In this document: in pieces, positions 37,321 through 46,485 of the stretch
How positions within the stretch are numbered: the stretch's first letter is position 1
How the letters are laid out: every line of letters begins with the position of its first letter
Assembly (NCBI RefSeq): GCF_000018545.1
Contig: NC_012586.1
Location: 2,356,001 to 2,420,000 of the forward strand
Source: Sinorhizobium fredii NGR234
GTDB taxonomy: Bacteria; Pseudomonadota; Alphaproteobacteria; Rhizobiales; Rhizobiaceae
Reading direction: 5' to 3'
Length of the DNA stretch: 64,000 nt
Made by a program: the position numbers and the translations under genes
The notes under the pieces: model-generated
What the model was told of the DNA's origin: nothing
Seen by the model: the letters and a program-made list of their open reading frames with translations, nothing else
Database searches by the model: none

Positions 37321-38310
37321 TCAACTCTCGAAAGTGGTTCCGACGTTTGCCGCGTTGGCCCGCGCGAATGCGAGTGTGGCAATCGCGGTGTCCTGGATGC
37401 CGGTTCCGGTCAGGTCGGCAATGGTGATCTCGCTGGCGCTCGTGCGGCCCGTCCTCAGCCCGGCGATCACCTTGCCGAGTTCGGCGAGTTCGGCATCTGG
37501 AGCGACGAGCCCGGCTGCAATCGCGTGGTGCAACTCGCCGAGCCGGCGCGTCTGTATAAGGCTGTCGGCGACATAGGTGGCCCGGGCAATCGCCTGCGGG
37601 TCGATTTCGTTCTTGTGTTCCGCGTCCGAGCCCATGGCGGTGACATGCTGGCCCGGCTGCAGCCATTCGGCCTTCAGGATCGGCGTCTCGGAAGGGGTCG
37701 TGGTGACGATGATGTCGGCACCGGCAACGGCTGCCTTCGGGTCGGTTGCCACTTCGACCGGAAAGCCGAGCTTCTCCGCAAGCGTGCTCGCCGTTGCCTC
37801 GGCCTTTTGCCCGTCACGCGCCCAGAGCCGCGCCTCGCGGATCGGTCGGACAAGCGCGAGCGCTTCGAGCTGCAGCCTTGCCTGCATGCCGGCGCCGAAG
37901 ACCGCAGCGACGGAAGAATCCCCGCGCGACAGATGTTTGGCCGCGACCGCCCCGGCCGCCGCCGTGCGCACATCGGTGAGGTAACCATTGTCGAGGAGCA
38001 GCGCCTGCACCAGCCCGGTGCGGCTGGACAGCAGCACCATCATGCCGTTGGTGCTCGGCAGGCCGATCTTCGGATTGTCGAAGAAGCCCGGGCTGATCTT
38101 GATCGCGAAGCCGTCGAGGCCGGGCACATAGGCCGTTTTCACATCGACCTCGCCGCGATGCTCGGGAATGTCGAGCCTCAGGATCGGCGGCATCGCCACC
38201 GCCCTGGTGGCAAGCGCATGGAAGGCATTCTCGACGCACAAAACCGCCTCGCGATCGAGCGGCACGATACGGCGCAGCTCCGCCTCGGTGAGAATCGTCA
38301 TCCGTGTCAT
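37321..38310 (-). CDS. eutC: Ornithine cyclodeaminase-like EutC
   Basis: The 329-aa NAD-dependent ornithine cyclodeaminase/mu-crystallin family protein has a Rossmann stretch (SVAAVFGAGMQARLQLEALA), a substrate region GFFDNPKIGLPSTNGMMVLL, and the C-terminal TGTGIQDTAIATLAFARANA. In ectoine-degrading bacteria EutC is conserved in the operon and is thought, with EutA and EutB, to act on the hydroxylated branch; its exact reaction is not settled. It overlaps eutB by four bases. Confidence 0.9.
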   Translation of the reverse strand: MTRMTILTEAELRRIVPLDREAVLCVENAFHALATRAVAMPPILRLDIPEHRGEVDVKTAYVPGLDGFAIKISPGFFDNPKIGLPSTNGMMVLLSSRTGLVQALLLDNGYLTDVRTAAAGAVAAKHLSRGDSSVAAVFGAGMQARLQLEALALVRPIREARLWARDGQKAEATASTLAEKLGFPVEVATDPKAAVAGADIIVTTTPSETPILKAEWLQPGQHVTAMGSDAEHKNEIDPQAIARATYVADSLIQTRRLGELHHAIAAGLVAPDAELAELGKVIAGLRTGRTSASEITIADLTGTGIQDTAIATLAFARANAANVGTTFES

Positions 38311-39311
38311 GCCGCCTCCTCGCGAAACGGATCGGTTTCGCCGTTCATCACCCGCAAGTGCAGGCCCATGTCGACATTGCGGCCGGAGAGAATGACCGCG
38401 ATCGGGCCGCCGGCGATCTTGATCTTGCCGGCCAGCAGCGCCGCCATGCCGACGGCGCCGGCCCCCTCGACGATCTCCCGCTCCTCGGCGTAGGCGTGGC
38501 GCATGCCGGCGGCGATCTCCGCCTCCGTCAGGAGGATGATCTCGTCGAGGAGTTCGCTGCACATGCGGAACGTCAGGCGATTGTCGAGCCCGATGCCGCC
38601 GCCGAGCGAATCCGCAAGGCTCTGATATTCCTCGACGAGCACCGGCCTGCCGGCGACGACGCTCGCCTTCATTGCCGCGCCGCGCTCCATCGTCAGCCCG
38701 ATGACCCGCGTCGCCGGCTTGCGCGCCTTGACCGCTGCCGCGACCCCGGCCGCCAGCCCGCCGCCCGAAAGCGGCACGAGCACTGCAGTGAGATCCGGCA
38801 TCTGCTCGACAATCTCCAGACCGAGCGTTCCCTGTCCTGCGACAACGGCTGCATCGTCGAACGGCGGCACCATGACGAGACCTTTTTCCGCGACGAGCCG
38901 TTCGACCTCATCCTGCGCCTCGTCCTGGGAGCTGCCGACGATCCGCACATCGGCACCAAGGCGCCTGATCTCCGAAACCTTGTTCTCCGGGACGAGATGC
39001 GACATGCAGATCGTCGCGACCGAGCCTTGCGTCCTTGCCGCATGGGCAAGCGCCCGGCCGTGATTGCCGGTCGAGGCCGCGATGACGCCGCGCGCCCGCG
39101 CCTCGGCGGAAAGCGAAAGCACCGCATTGGTCGCGCCACGCAGCTTGAAGCTGCCGGTCGTCTGGTGGTGTTCGAGCTTCAGCCCGACGGGAACGCCGCA
39201 AAGCTTGCTGAGCGATGTGGAAGTCACGAGGGGCGTGCGAAGAACGCGACCGGAAATGCGCCGCGCCGCCGCTTCGATGTCCTCGATCGTCACGGTGAGA
39301 AAAGCGCTCAT
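38307..39311 (-). CDS. eutB: Threonine dehydratase-like EutB
   Basis: The 334-aa fold-type II PLP enzyme has the cofactor lysine in TTGSFKLRGATNAVLSL, ASTGNHGRALAHAARTQGS contacting substrate, and the Gly loop VPLSGGGLAAGVAAAVKARK. In eut operons EutB is expected to deaminate hydroxylated diaminobutyrate derivatives from 5-hydroxyectoine. The start at ATG 39311 overlaps the eutA stop. Confidence 0.92.
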   Translation of the reverse strand: MSAFLTVTIEDIEAAARRISGRVLRTPLVTSTSLSKLCGVPVGLKLEHHQTTGSFKLRGATNAVLSLSAEARARGVIAASTGNHGRALAHAARTQGSVATICMSHLVPENKVSEIRRLGADVRIVGSSQDEAQDEVERLVAEKGLVMVPPFDDAAVVAGQGTLGLEIVEQMPDLTAVLVPLSGGGLAAGVAAAVKARKPATRVIGLTMERGAAMKASVVAGRPVLVEEYQSLADSLGGGIGLDNRLTFRMCSELLDEIILLTEAEIAAGMRHAYAEEREIVEGAGAVGMAALLAGKIKIAGGPIAVILSGRNVDMGLHLRVMNGETDPFREEAA

Positions 39312-40093
39312 GGCCATTCTCCCGAGAGCGGCAGCGCCATCAATCGACCGAGTTCCGGCCGCGCCGAGTTGTCGCCGCAAAGGCGCAGGCAGGCCCAGGC
39401 AGTGGCATAGTTGCTGCTGACGACGGGCTTGCCGATCGCGGCCTCGATGTCCGCGATCACGCCGGCCGCACGCACGGCCGTGCAGGAGATGAACAGCGCT
39501 TCCGACTGCGGCGCCATTGCCTCTTTTGCGAAGGCGACGATCTCCTTGGGCGTGATCCGCGCCATCTCCCGGTCGTCGGTAAGCCCCAGGCAGGTGAAGC
39601 GGTCGATCGTGAAGCCGAGTGCCGCAAAGTAGTCCGCCATCGGCTGGCTGGTCTCGATCGTATAGGGCGTGAGCACGGAGAGGCGCCTCGCGCCGAGCGT
39701 GCGCAAACCTTTGACAGCCGCCGCCGTCGGCGTCACCACGGCTGCTTCCGGTTTGGCGGCCTTTATCGCTGCGGCCACTTCCTCGTCGCCGATGACGACG
39801 GAGGCAGAGGTGCAGGAATACATCACGACGTCGAGTGCTTCGTCGGGCAGGATCAAGCTTGCTGCCGCCGTGAGCGAAGGCTGCATCGCGCGGAGATTGT
39901 CCGGCGTCACCGGATTGGCATAGGGGATCCGCGCGACGTAGACGCCGATCCGGTCGGACGCCACCAGTCGCTGGAAATCCACCTCGGTCGTATGGTCGGT
40001 GGCGAGGATGACGAGACCGACGCGCTTTTCGAGCGGCCGGTCGTCGAGGCGCGGGACGCGCCGCGCCAGGGAGAGAGCGACAGGCTTTTCCAT
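39308..40093 (-). CDS. eutA: Asp/Glu racemase-family protein EutA
   Basis: The 261-aa protein of the arylmalonate decarboxylase/maleate isomerase/Asp-Glu racemase superfamily has paired catalytic cysteines in VVMYSCTSASVVIGDEE and SEALFISCTAVRAAGVIADI. It probably isomerises an intermediate of hydroxyectoine breakdown. The ATG overlaps the ehuD stop (ATGA), so uptake and catabolic genes form one transcription unit. Confidence 0.92.
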   Translation of the reverse strand: MEKPVALSLARRVPRLDDRPLEKRVGLVILATDHTTEVDFQRLVASDRIGVYVARIPYANPVTPDNLRAMQPSLTAAASLILPDEALDVVMYSCTSASVVIGDEEVAAAIKAAKPEAAVVTPTAAAVKGLRTLGARRLSVLTPYTIETSQPMADYFAALGFTIDRFTCLGLTDDREMARITPKEIVAFAKEAMAPQSEALFISCTAVRAAGVIADIEAAIGKPVVSSNYATAWACLRLCGDNSARPELGRLMALPLSGEWP

Positions 40094-40755
40094 CAGCGTT
40101 CGTCCACCCGTGCGTAGCGCTCTTCCAGCCAGCGCAGGAAGATGACCGAGATCAGGCTCATGACCAGGAAGAACACGCCGACCAATGTCATCGGCTCGAT
40201 ATAGCGATAGTTGCTGTTGGCGATGCTCTTTGCCTGGTTCATCAGTTCCAGCACCGTGATTGCCGAAAGCAGCGGTGTCTCCTTGAACATGGCGATCAGG
40301 TAATTGGCGAGCGCCGGGATCATCGGCGGGATCGCCTGCGGCAGGATCACATGGATCCAGGTCTGGCGCGCCGTCAGGTTCGTCGCCTTGGCCGCCTCCC
40401 ATTGGCCGCGCGGCACGTTCTCGATGCCGGCGCGATAGACCTCGGCGGCATAGGTACCGTAGTGGATGCCCAGACCTATGACGCCGGCGACCAGCGCCGG
40501 CAGGCGGATGCCGATGTCCGGCAGCACGTAGAAGATAAAGTAGAGCTGCACGAGCAGAGGCGTGCCGCGGATGAACTCCACCGCGAAGCTGGTGGCGCGC
40601 GCGATCGGCCTCGGCGCCACCATGCGCAGGATGGCGAAGACAAGCCCGATGACCGCGGCAACGGCAGCGCCGAGAATGGTGGCCAGAATGGTGATCTGCA
40701 GCCCTTCGATGAGGGTCGGCATGATCTGGCGGACGAATTCCCAATCCCATTCCAT
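40093..40755 (-). CDS. ehuD: Ectoine ABC transporter permease EhuD
   Basis: The 220-aa polar amino-acid-type (HisM/GlnP) permease starts at ATG 40755. It has FVEFIRGTPLLVQLYFIFYV-like sequence and the EAA loop (ENVPRGQWEAAKATNLTARQ). It pairs with EhuC, encoded immediately upstream, to form the heterodimeric membrane part of the ectoine/hydroxyectoine importer. Confidence 0.94.
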   Translation of the reverse strand: MEWDWEFVRQIMPTLIEGLQITILATILGAAVAAVIGLVFAILRMVAPRPIARATSFAVEFIRGTPLLVQLYFIFYVLPDIGIRLPALVAGVIGLGIHYGTYAAEVYRAGIENVPRGQWEAAKATNLTARQTWIHVILPQAIPPMIPALANYLIAMFKETPLLSAITVLELMNQAKSIANSNYRYIEPMTLVGVFFLVMSLISVIFLRWLEERYARVDER

Positions 40756-40757
40756 GG

Positions 40758-41417
40758 TCAAGCCCTCACGCCGTCGAGGCCGCGGCTCACCCGGCGTTCC
40801 AGCCAGCGCATGCCGAGCGAGATCACCCAGGCCATGACGAAATAGAGCACCAGGATGGTCGCGAAGGGGATCAGCGTGCTGCCCGTTTGGGCCCGCACCA
40901 CCTGCGCCTGGAAGGTCATGTCGGTGAGCGAAATCAGCGAGACGACGGCAGTCCCTTTGAGAAGCTCGATGGCGTTGTTGCCGAAGGTCGGCAGCATCAG
41001 CGGCAGCGCCTGCGGCAGGATGATGTGGCGCATCGCCTGGTAGCGCGAGAGATTGAGGGCGATACACGCTTCCCGCTGCTCGCGGCCGATCGCCTTCACG
41101 GCACCGCGCACGACTTCGGCACCATAGGCGCCGACATTCAAGCCGAGCGCCAGCACGCCGGCCTGCAGCGGCGTCAGGGTGATGCCGGCAAAGGGCAGCA
41201 CGAAATAGGCCCAGAAGAGCTGGACGAAAATCGAGGTGCCGCGGAAGAATTCGATATAGGTGGTGGCAAGCGCTCGCACCGCCGTGAAGCGGCTGACGCG
41301 CCCGAGCCCCGCCGCAAAGGCGACCACGACGGCAAGTGCCGAGCCCATCAGGGTGAGCTGCACGGTCACCCATGCGCCCTCAAGGATCAATCCGATATAG
41401 CCGGACCAGTCGATCAT
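40758..41417 (-). CDS. ehuC: Ectoine ABC transporter permease EhuC
   Basis: The 219-aa HisQ/HisM-family permease has YIEFFRGTSIFVQLFWAYFV and the EAA loop (KAIGREQREACIALNLSRYQ). It ends 3 bases before ehuD starts. Confidence 0.94.
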   Translation of the reverse strand: MIDWSGYIGLILEGAWVTVQLTLMGSALAVVVAFAAGLGRVSRFTAVRALATTYIEFFRGTSIFVQLFWAYFVLPFAGITLTPLQAGVLALGLNVGAYGAEVVRGAVKAIGREQREACIALNLSRYQAMRHIILPQALPLMLPTFGNNAIELLKGTAVVSLISLTDMTFQAQVVRAQTGSTLIPFATILVLYFVMAWVISLGMRWLERRVSRGLDGVRA

Positions 41418-41460
41418 CTTTCAATCAATCCACTCTGGTTCGCTTGCACGCTGCGTCATT

Positions 41461-41488
41461 CCTCCTCTCCGCCGATACGGAGAGGAGG
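41461..41488 (-). promoter_or_regulatory. Intercistronic hairpin between ehuB and ehuC
   Basis: A perfect 11-base stem (CCTCCTCTCCG at 41461-41471 and its complement at 41478-41488, loop of 6) lies after the binding-protein gene and before the permease genes. As in the thuE-thuF gap, it probably stabilises the binding-protein message relative to the rest. Confidence 0.55.
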
Positions 41489-41513
41489 TTCAATGAAGGG
41501 GAGCGACTCGGGC

Positions 41514-42365
41514 CTACTTCGCGGCGCAGAGCTTCTCGCGCGTCGTCGACATCGCCGCCTTGGCCGAGAAGCCATAGGGCTCGATGATCTTGGCGAACTC
41601 GCCGGACTCCTTCATCTTGGCGAGCTCGACGTCGAAGGCATCGCGCAGAGCCTCGTCGCCTTTCCTGAAGGCGGCGCCGTCGCAATAGACGGGAGCGCCT
41701 TCGACCGGCGCCACGACCTCGATATCAGGGTCTTTCGCCTTCGAAACGAGATCGTTGATGGAAAGCACCGGCAGCGAATAGACGTCGATGCGGCCGTCCT
41801 GCAGCATCTTCATCCCGCTCTGGCCGTCAGGCACGACGATGACCCGATCACGCGGCACGCCGGCTTCGAGCGCCAGCTTCTCCTCGGTGCCGCCACCCGG
41901 CGCGCCGATCCTGGCATCCGGATTGTCGGCGATGTCCTTGTAGCTCATCAATTTGAGCGGATTGCCCTTCTTCAGCGCAAAAGCCTCGGCATCGCAAAGG
42001 ATCGGCTGGGAATAGGCAACTGCGGCGCAACGCTCCGGCTTCATGAAGAGGCCGGCGGTGATTGCATCGTGACGTCCTGCCTGCAGGCCCGGGATCATCG
42101 CTCCGTATTCCGAGATGGAGGCGACGACATCGGCAACGCCGAGGCGCTTGAAGATTTCCCGGGCGACATCAGGGGCGGCGCCGGACACCTTGCCGTCAGC
42201 GCCGACGGCGGTGAAGGGCGGTTCGTTGGCGATGGCGATACGGGCGAAGCCCTGCTCCTTCAGTTCCTCGAGTTTGTTTTCATCCGCAGCAGCGGGCGTC
42301 GCCGCTGCGACTGCCATCAGTGCGGTGGCACCGGCCGCCATTGCCATCCAATCTTTCAACTGCAT
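41514..42365 (-). CDS. ehuB: Ectoine-binding periplasmic protein EhuB
   Basis: The 283-aa family 3 solute-binding protein starts at ATG 42365, with GAGGAG upstream; a longer TTG start is less likely. The signal peptide ends at TPAAADEN. The ligand region (ARIAIANEPPFTAVGADGKV; GLQAGRHDAITAGLFMKPER) matches EhuB, which binds ectoine and hydroxyectoine through an aromatic pocket. Confidence 0.94.
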   Translation of the reverse strand: MQLKDWMAMAAGATALMAVAAATPAAADENKLEELKEQGFARIAIANEPPFTAVGADGKVSGAAPDVAREIFKRLGVADVVASISEYGAMIPGLQAGRHDAITAGLFMKPERCAAVAYSQPILCDAEAFALKKGNPLKLMSYKDIADNPDARIGAPGGGTEEKLALEAGVPRDRVIVVPDGQSGMKMLQDGRIDVYSLPVLSINDLVSKAKDPDIEVVAPVEGAPVYCDGAAFRKGDEALRDAFDVELAKMKESGEFAKIIEPYGFSAKAAMSTTREKLCAAK

Positions 42366-42426
42366 CGTTCCCAACTCCTCTGTCGTTCTCTTGCTGTTTT
42401 GGTTGAGGCAATGTCGGCCGTCAGGC

Positions 42427-43212
42427 TTAGACGCGGTGCCCTGCCGCTATGATCTTGCGCAGGAAGGTCTGCGTGCGTTCCTGTTTCGGATGCCGGAAGA
42501 TTTCCTCGGGCCTGCCTGCCTCGACGATCTTGCCGCGGTCGAAGAAGAGCACCCGATCGGCGAAATCATGGGCAAAGCCCATTTCGTGAGTGACGAGCAG
42601 CATCGTCATGTCCGTCTCGGCGGCAAGCTTGCGCATGACGGTCAGGACTTCCTCGACAAGCTCGGGATCGAGCGCGGAGGTCACCTCGTCGAAAAGCATG
42701 ATCTTCGGCGACAGCGCCAGCGCCCGGGCGATGGCGACGCGCTGCTTCTGGCCGCCGGAAAGCTGCGCCGGCATGCTCTTGGCCTTATCGGCCAGGCCGA
42801 CCATGTCGAGCAGCTCCATCGCCCGCTTTTCCGCCGCGGCGCGCGCCATGCCCTTCGTCAGCATCGGCGCCAGCGTCACATTGTCGAGGACGCATTTGTG
42901 CGGAAACAGATTGAAGTGCTGGAAGACCATGCCGATCTTCTCGCGCATCTTGTGAAGATGCCGCTCGTCGGCAGCAACGAGGCTACCGGCCTTCTTCATG
43001 TGGTAGAGCTGCTCGCCGTCGACCTGGATGAAGCCGTCGCTGATCGACTCCAGCGTCATCAGGATGCGCAGGATGGTCGTCTTGCCCGAGCCGGAAGGAC
43101 CGATGAGGGCGAGCTTCTCGCCGGGCATCACCTCCATCGACAATCCGTCGAGTACGGTCAACGGACCGTATCGCTTGACGATGTTGTCGATGCGGATGAT
43201 CGGCTCGGACAT
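42427..43212 (-). CDS. ehuA: Ectoine ABC transporter ATPase EhuA
   Basis: The 261-aa polar amino-acid-type ABC ATPase has Walker A GPSGSGKT (residues 38-45), the signature [19 protein letters not shown], and Walker [15 protein letters not shown]. It is the first gene of the ehuABCD-eutABCDE unit and powers ectoine import. GGGAGAGG precedes its ATG. Confidence 0.95.
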   Translation of the reverse strand: MSEPIIRIDNIVKRYGPLTVLDGLSMEVMPGEKLALIGPSGSGKTTILRILMTLESISDGFIQVDGEQLYHMKKAGSLVAADERHLHKMREKIGMVFQHFNLFPHKCVLDNVTLAPMLTKGMARAAAEKRAMELLDMVGLADKAKSMPAQLSGGQKQRVAIARALALSPKIMLFDEVTSALDPELVEEVLTVMRKLAAETDMTMLLVTHEMGFAHDFADRVLFFDRGKIVEAGRPEEIFRHPKQERTQTFLRKIIAAGHRV

Positions 43213-43320
43213 TCGCGCCTCTCCCTATGAGACTACGGACGCCGCATGGCATCCTCCCAAAACCGCTCGCACACTTTTGGGCGCCATGCGTTAATGTCCT
43301 AACGATGATCCGGTTCCAAA

Positions 43321-43354
43321 ATCATGTCAATGTGAATAATAATATCATGACAAT
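43321..43354. promoter_or_regulatory. Candidate EnuR operator upstream of ehuA
   Basis: Two related 11-base elements, ATCATGTCAAT (43321-43331) and ATCATGACAAT (43344-43354), lie as direct repeats 23 bases apart in the AT-rich gap between enuR and ehuA. The second is found again as ATCATGACAAAT, read on the minus strand, overlapping the enuR start (44767-44778). A shared element at both promoters is what an autoregulated EnuR would need. Confidence 0.55.
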
Positions 43355-43389
43355 TATTCGGCAAGCGCCGAAGTCTTGTGCATTCGCAA

Positions 43390-44775
43390 TCAGATCGCCA
43401 GCAGCAATGCCTCGGGATCGCCGAGGGCCAGCGAGGCGACGATGCCGAGCCCGGTCTTCAGTTCTTGTTCGCTTGTCGAGCCGAGCGAAATCCGCACGGC
43501 AGGATGCCAGCCGCTGTCGGCGGTGCGGAAGGATGCGCCCGGCGCGATCGCAACGCCGCGCAGGCGCGCCTGGGAGACGAAAGCGTCCTCCGAATGCCCC
43601 TCCGGCAGCGGCAGCCAGACATGCAGGCTCTGCGGACGCGTGCGGTGGGCAAGCCTGCCGAATGTCTCGGTGGCAATTGCGTGGCGTGCGGCAAGGGCGC
43701 GGCGCTGCCAGTTGACGAGTTCCATCGCCGTCCCGTCACTCACCCAATGCGTGGCGATTTCGGCAATCGACGGCGTCGCCATCCAGTTCGAGACGAGGTG
43801 TCGATTGGCGACCGCTGCGACATAACGATCCGGCGCCGCGAGATAGCCGATCCTGAGCCCCGGCACTGTGATCTTGGTGAAGCTCGTCACATAAAGGGTG
43901 CGCTCCGGGGCAAGCGCCGCGACCGGCGGCAGGCGCTCCTCGACCAGTGGTCCCAATATGTCGTTCTCGATGATGGCGACGTCATGCCGGCGCGCGACCT
44001 CGGCAAGCGCCGTGCGGCGCTCGGTGCTCATCAGCGTCGCCGTCGGATTGATCACCGACGGCTGCAGGAAGATCGCCCGTATCACGCCCTTGCGGCAGGC
44101 CTCGTCCAGCGCTTCCGGCACCATGCCGTCGTCATCGATGGCGATGCCGTGGAGATGAATACCGAGATAGGTCGAGAGCGGCACCAGCGTATGATGGCTG
44201 ATCGCCTCCGTCGCAATCGTCGAGCCGGGTGGAGCGACGCTCATCAGCGCCACGGTCATGGCGGAGGTGGCGCCGTTGGTAAGACTGATATTGAGCGGCG
44301 AGACGTCGAGCCCGCAGCGCGACAGCCATTCGGCCGCGACGCTGCGATGGCGCGGAAACACCATGTTCGGTCGGAAGGAAAGCGCCGAGCTTGCCGGCAG
44401 GTTCTCGGCAAGCCAGGCAAAGGCCTGCCGCATCGTCTCGAGATGGATCTGCTCGCAGACGGGCTTCAAGATCGAAAGATCGATCAGTTCGCCGAGCCGC
44501 TCCGGCAGGTAGGGCGGATCCGGTTCGCGCGGCCGCGTCTGCACGAAACTGCCGCGCCCGACCTCGCCGGAGATCAAACCGCGCCGGATAAGCTCGTCAT
44601 AGGCGCGGCTCACCGTCTGCACCGAAAGCTTCAGATCGTCGGCCAGCTTGCGGTGCGTCGGCAACCGCGTGCCGTTCTGGAGCCTCCCCTCCTGAATGGC
44701 GCGGGCAAATTGATCGGCCAGCGAGAGATAGGCCGGGCGGCGCAGGAGCGATGTGTCGGGCATCCAATTTGTCAT
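43390..44775 (-). CDS. enuR: MocR/GntR-type ectoine regulator EnuR
   Basis: The 461-aa protein has an N-terminal GntR winged helix (TRLPTHRKLADDLKLSVQTV) fused to a fold-type I aminotransferase domain with the PLP lysine in TSFTKITVPGLRIGYLAAPD. EnuR-type MocR regulators bind PLP and sense early ectoine-degradation products such as N-acetyl-diaminobutyrate, relieving repression. The start is ATG 44775 or 44763; no strong ribosome site is seen. It precedes ehuA on the same strand and is divergent from asnC, the order seen in ectoine clusters. Confidence 0.94.
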   Translation of the reverse strand: MTNWMPDTSLLRRPAYLSLADQFARAIQEGRLQNGTRLPTHRKLADDLKLSVQTVSRAYDELIRRGLISGEVGRGSFVQTRPREPDPPYLPERLGELIDLSILKPVCEQIHLETMRQAFAWLAENLPASSALSFRPNMVFPRHRSVAAEWLSRCGLDVSPLNISLTNGATSAMTVALMSVAPPGSTIATEAISHHTLVPLSTYLGIHLHGIAIDDDGMVPEALDEACRKGVIRAIFLQPSVINPTATLMSTERRTALAEVARRHDVAIIENDILGPLVEERLPPVAALAPERTLYVTSFTKITVPGLRIGYLAAPDRYVAAVANRHLVSNWMATPSIAEIATHWVSDGTAMELVNWQRRALAARHAIATETFGRLAHRTRPQSLHVWLPLPEGHSEDAFVSQARLRGVAIAPGASFRTADSGWHPAVRISLGSTSEQELKTGLGIVASLALGDPEALLLAI

Positions 44776-44833
44776 GATTTGAACAGTGATCAAAATCAGC
44801 TCAATTGACAATGCAAAAGTGAGAACCCAATGT
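44767..44833. promoter_or_regulatory. enuR-asnC divergent promoter
   Basis: TTGACA at 44805-44810 and CAATGT at 44828-44833, spaced by 17 bases, form a plausible sigma70 promoter for asnC. Just beside it are the ATCATGACAAAT element (44767-44778, minus strand) and an inverted repeat TTTGA-N7-TCAAA (44778-44794). Both could bind EnuR or the AsnC regulator. Confidence 0.5.
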
Positions 44834-44869
44834 CTTTTCCCGGACTTCGACCATGGAAGGGCGCCACGC

Positions 44870-45352
44870 ATGAAACTCGACGCGATCGATCTGCGCATCC
44901 TCGAGGCGATCCAGGCCGACGGGCGCATCACCAAGCTGGCGCTCGCGGAAAAGGCCGGCCTGTCGCCGACGCCCTGCTGGATGCGGCTGAGGAAACTCGA
45001 AACGGCCGGCATCGTCACCGGCTATCACGCGCGCCTTGCGCTGCGCCGGGTGGCGCCTGTCGCAAGCGTGATGATGGAGGTGACTCTCGGCAACCACCGG
45101 CAGGCGGATTTCGACCGTTTCGAACGCGCCATCGGCTCGATCCCGGAGATCGTCGCCTGCTGGTCGGTCGGCGGCGGGGTCGATTATATCCTCAAGGTCG
45201 TGACCGCCGACATCGATGCCTATCAGCGGCTGGTCGACGACCTGCTCGGGCGGGAGCTCGGCATCGACCGCTATTTCACCTACATCGTTACCAAGACAGT
45301 GAAGGAGGAAACCGTGTTGCCGCTCGGCTCGCTGCTGTCGCAGGTGAACTAA
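44870..45352 (+). CDS. asnC: Lrp/AsnC family regulator of the ectoine locus
   Basis: The 160-aa protein starts at ATG 44870 behind GGAAGG. An N-terminal helix-turn-helix (DAIDLRILEAIQADGRITKL; KAGLSPTPCWMRLRKLETAG) is followed by a RAM effector domain (YILKVVTADIDAYQRLVDDL). An asnC gene linked to eut genes and enuR is typical of ectoine clusters and probably activates or fine-tunes them. Confidence 0.92.
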   Translation: MKLDAIDLRILEAIQADGRITKLALAEKAGLSPTPCWMRLRKLETAGIVTGYHARLALRRVAPVASVMMEVTLGNHRQADFDRFERAIGSIPEIVACWSVGGGVDYILKVVTADIDAYQRLVDDLLGRELGIDRYFTYIVTKTVKEETVLPLGSLLSQVN

Positions 45353-45401
45353 AGACGGCAGAGCGAAATGCGCGCAGAAAACGCACGGTTCCTCATCCGG
45401 C

Positions 45402-45818
45402 CTACACTGCGGAGACGACCTTCTTGTATTGCGACGTGCGAAGGGTCTCTCCGCGACCGTATCTCCGAATAGCCAGCATGGTGAAGTAGTTGATAACGCC
45501 CAAGATGGCCAAAAAAATCCATGCACCGGCAGGCGTAAGCTCTGCATCGGCAGAGGTATAGGACCTGTATAGCGTCCAAAGCACGTCTGCCAATTCAACA
45601 ACAACAAACAACGTCAGCAGGACGACAATGCCCTTGCGGAGCCCTGGCGAGAAATAAACTGTTCCGAAAGCGTAGAGTACGATAACCACTGTCGCCAATA
45701 CAGACAGAATGTCGTTCATCACCCTCCAAGTGGTGACCTCGCCAACGCCCCCCACCAACAGCGCCAGTTCGCATGCGCCCGCGAGCACATTTAGACACGC
45801 AAAGAATTTCCAGCCCAC
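45402..45818 (-). CDS. 138-aa four-helix membrane protein, unknown
   Basis: The probable start is GTG 45818. The protein has four hydrophobic segments (FFACLNVLAGACELALLVGG; ILSVLATVVIVLYAFGTVYF; GIVVLLTLFVVVELADVLWT; AWIFLAILGVINYFTMLAIR) and a basic tail. I do not recognise a family. Base composition is less GC-rich than the flanking genes, which may indicate later insertion between asnC and ssd. Confidence 0.65.
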   Translation of the reverse strand: MGWKFFACLNVLAGACELALLVGGVGEVTTWRVMNDILSVLATVVIVLYAFGTVYFSPGLRKGIVVLLTLFVVVELADVLWTLYRSYTSADAELTPAGAWIFLAILGVINYFTMLAIRRYGRGETLRTSQYKKVVSAV

Positions 45819-45995
45819 ACAGGTTCCCCTCGCCCTTTAGTAGGATCGGAGCCTATGCGCCTAGTTGAGAAATTGCAATTGTCGACGGGACAACCGTAGA
45901 TAAATCATCCGTCGCGATGAATCGAACAGTCGTCAAAGCCTAAACTTAGGAAGAACCCGTTCGACTCGCGGCGGCTGCCCTGGCGGGGAAATCTG

Positions 45996-46214
45996 TCAGC
46001 GTTCCGGATCGCCTATTTCGAGAACCTCATGCCGTTTCAGCTCGTCGATCGCTTCGATCGCTTCGGCCGCCGACCAGCCTGCAGAAACCGCGACCTGCAC
46101 CAGCTTGGTTTCTACCTGTTGCTCAAGCTCCATGTACAAAGGCTCTAACGCTTCCTGCACGGTCAGGATGTGTTCACCAGCCATCACGGGGCGCTGGGGC
46201 AATGACGCGGTCAT
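45996..46214 (-). CDS. 72-aa small acidic helical protein
   Basis: The ATG at 46214 has a strong GGAGGAAGG upstream. The protein (core AGEHILTVQEALEPLYMELE, then SAAEAIEAIDELKRHEVLE) is helical and acidic with no signal or membrane segment. The function is unknown. It sits alone between two intergenic gaps (45819-45995 and 46215-46485) that show no other gene; the second must hold the ssd promoter. Confidence 0.6.
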   Translation of the reverse strand: MTASLPQRPVMAGEHILTVQEALEPLYMELEQQVETKLVQVAVSAGWSAAEAIEAIDELKRHEVLEIGDPER

Positions 46215-46485
46215 GGCACAATCCTTCCTCCTTCACGCGGACGTGTTTTGCACAACGTCCCGCTCGAGTTTCTGTTCCACGCGCGGCCTTCGATACCAAG
46301 GAAAGTCGGGATCCCCGCTTCGCGAGAAGGGCGGAACACCGCACGCACCGTTCCTCACCCGCCCCAGACAATCTCTCTCGGGGACGCCTCTCCTTTGGTC
46401 CAAGTCTCTCCCGGCGCGTGGCGGAATGGACAATCTCTCGCGGCAACAGTGTCAATCTCTTCGTAACGGACGAGGAGACTTGGAC

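Noticed and set aside
46105..46485. N-terminal extension of the ssd frame
   Set aside because: It reads through the 72-aa gene and the promoter gap; GAGGAG points to ATG 46486.
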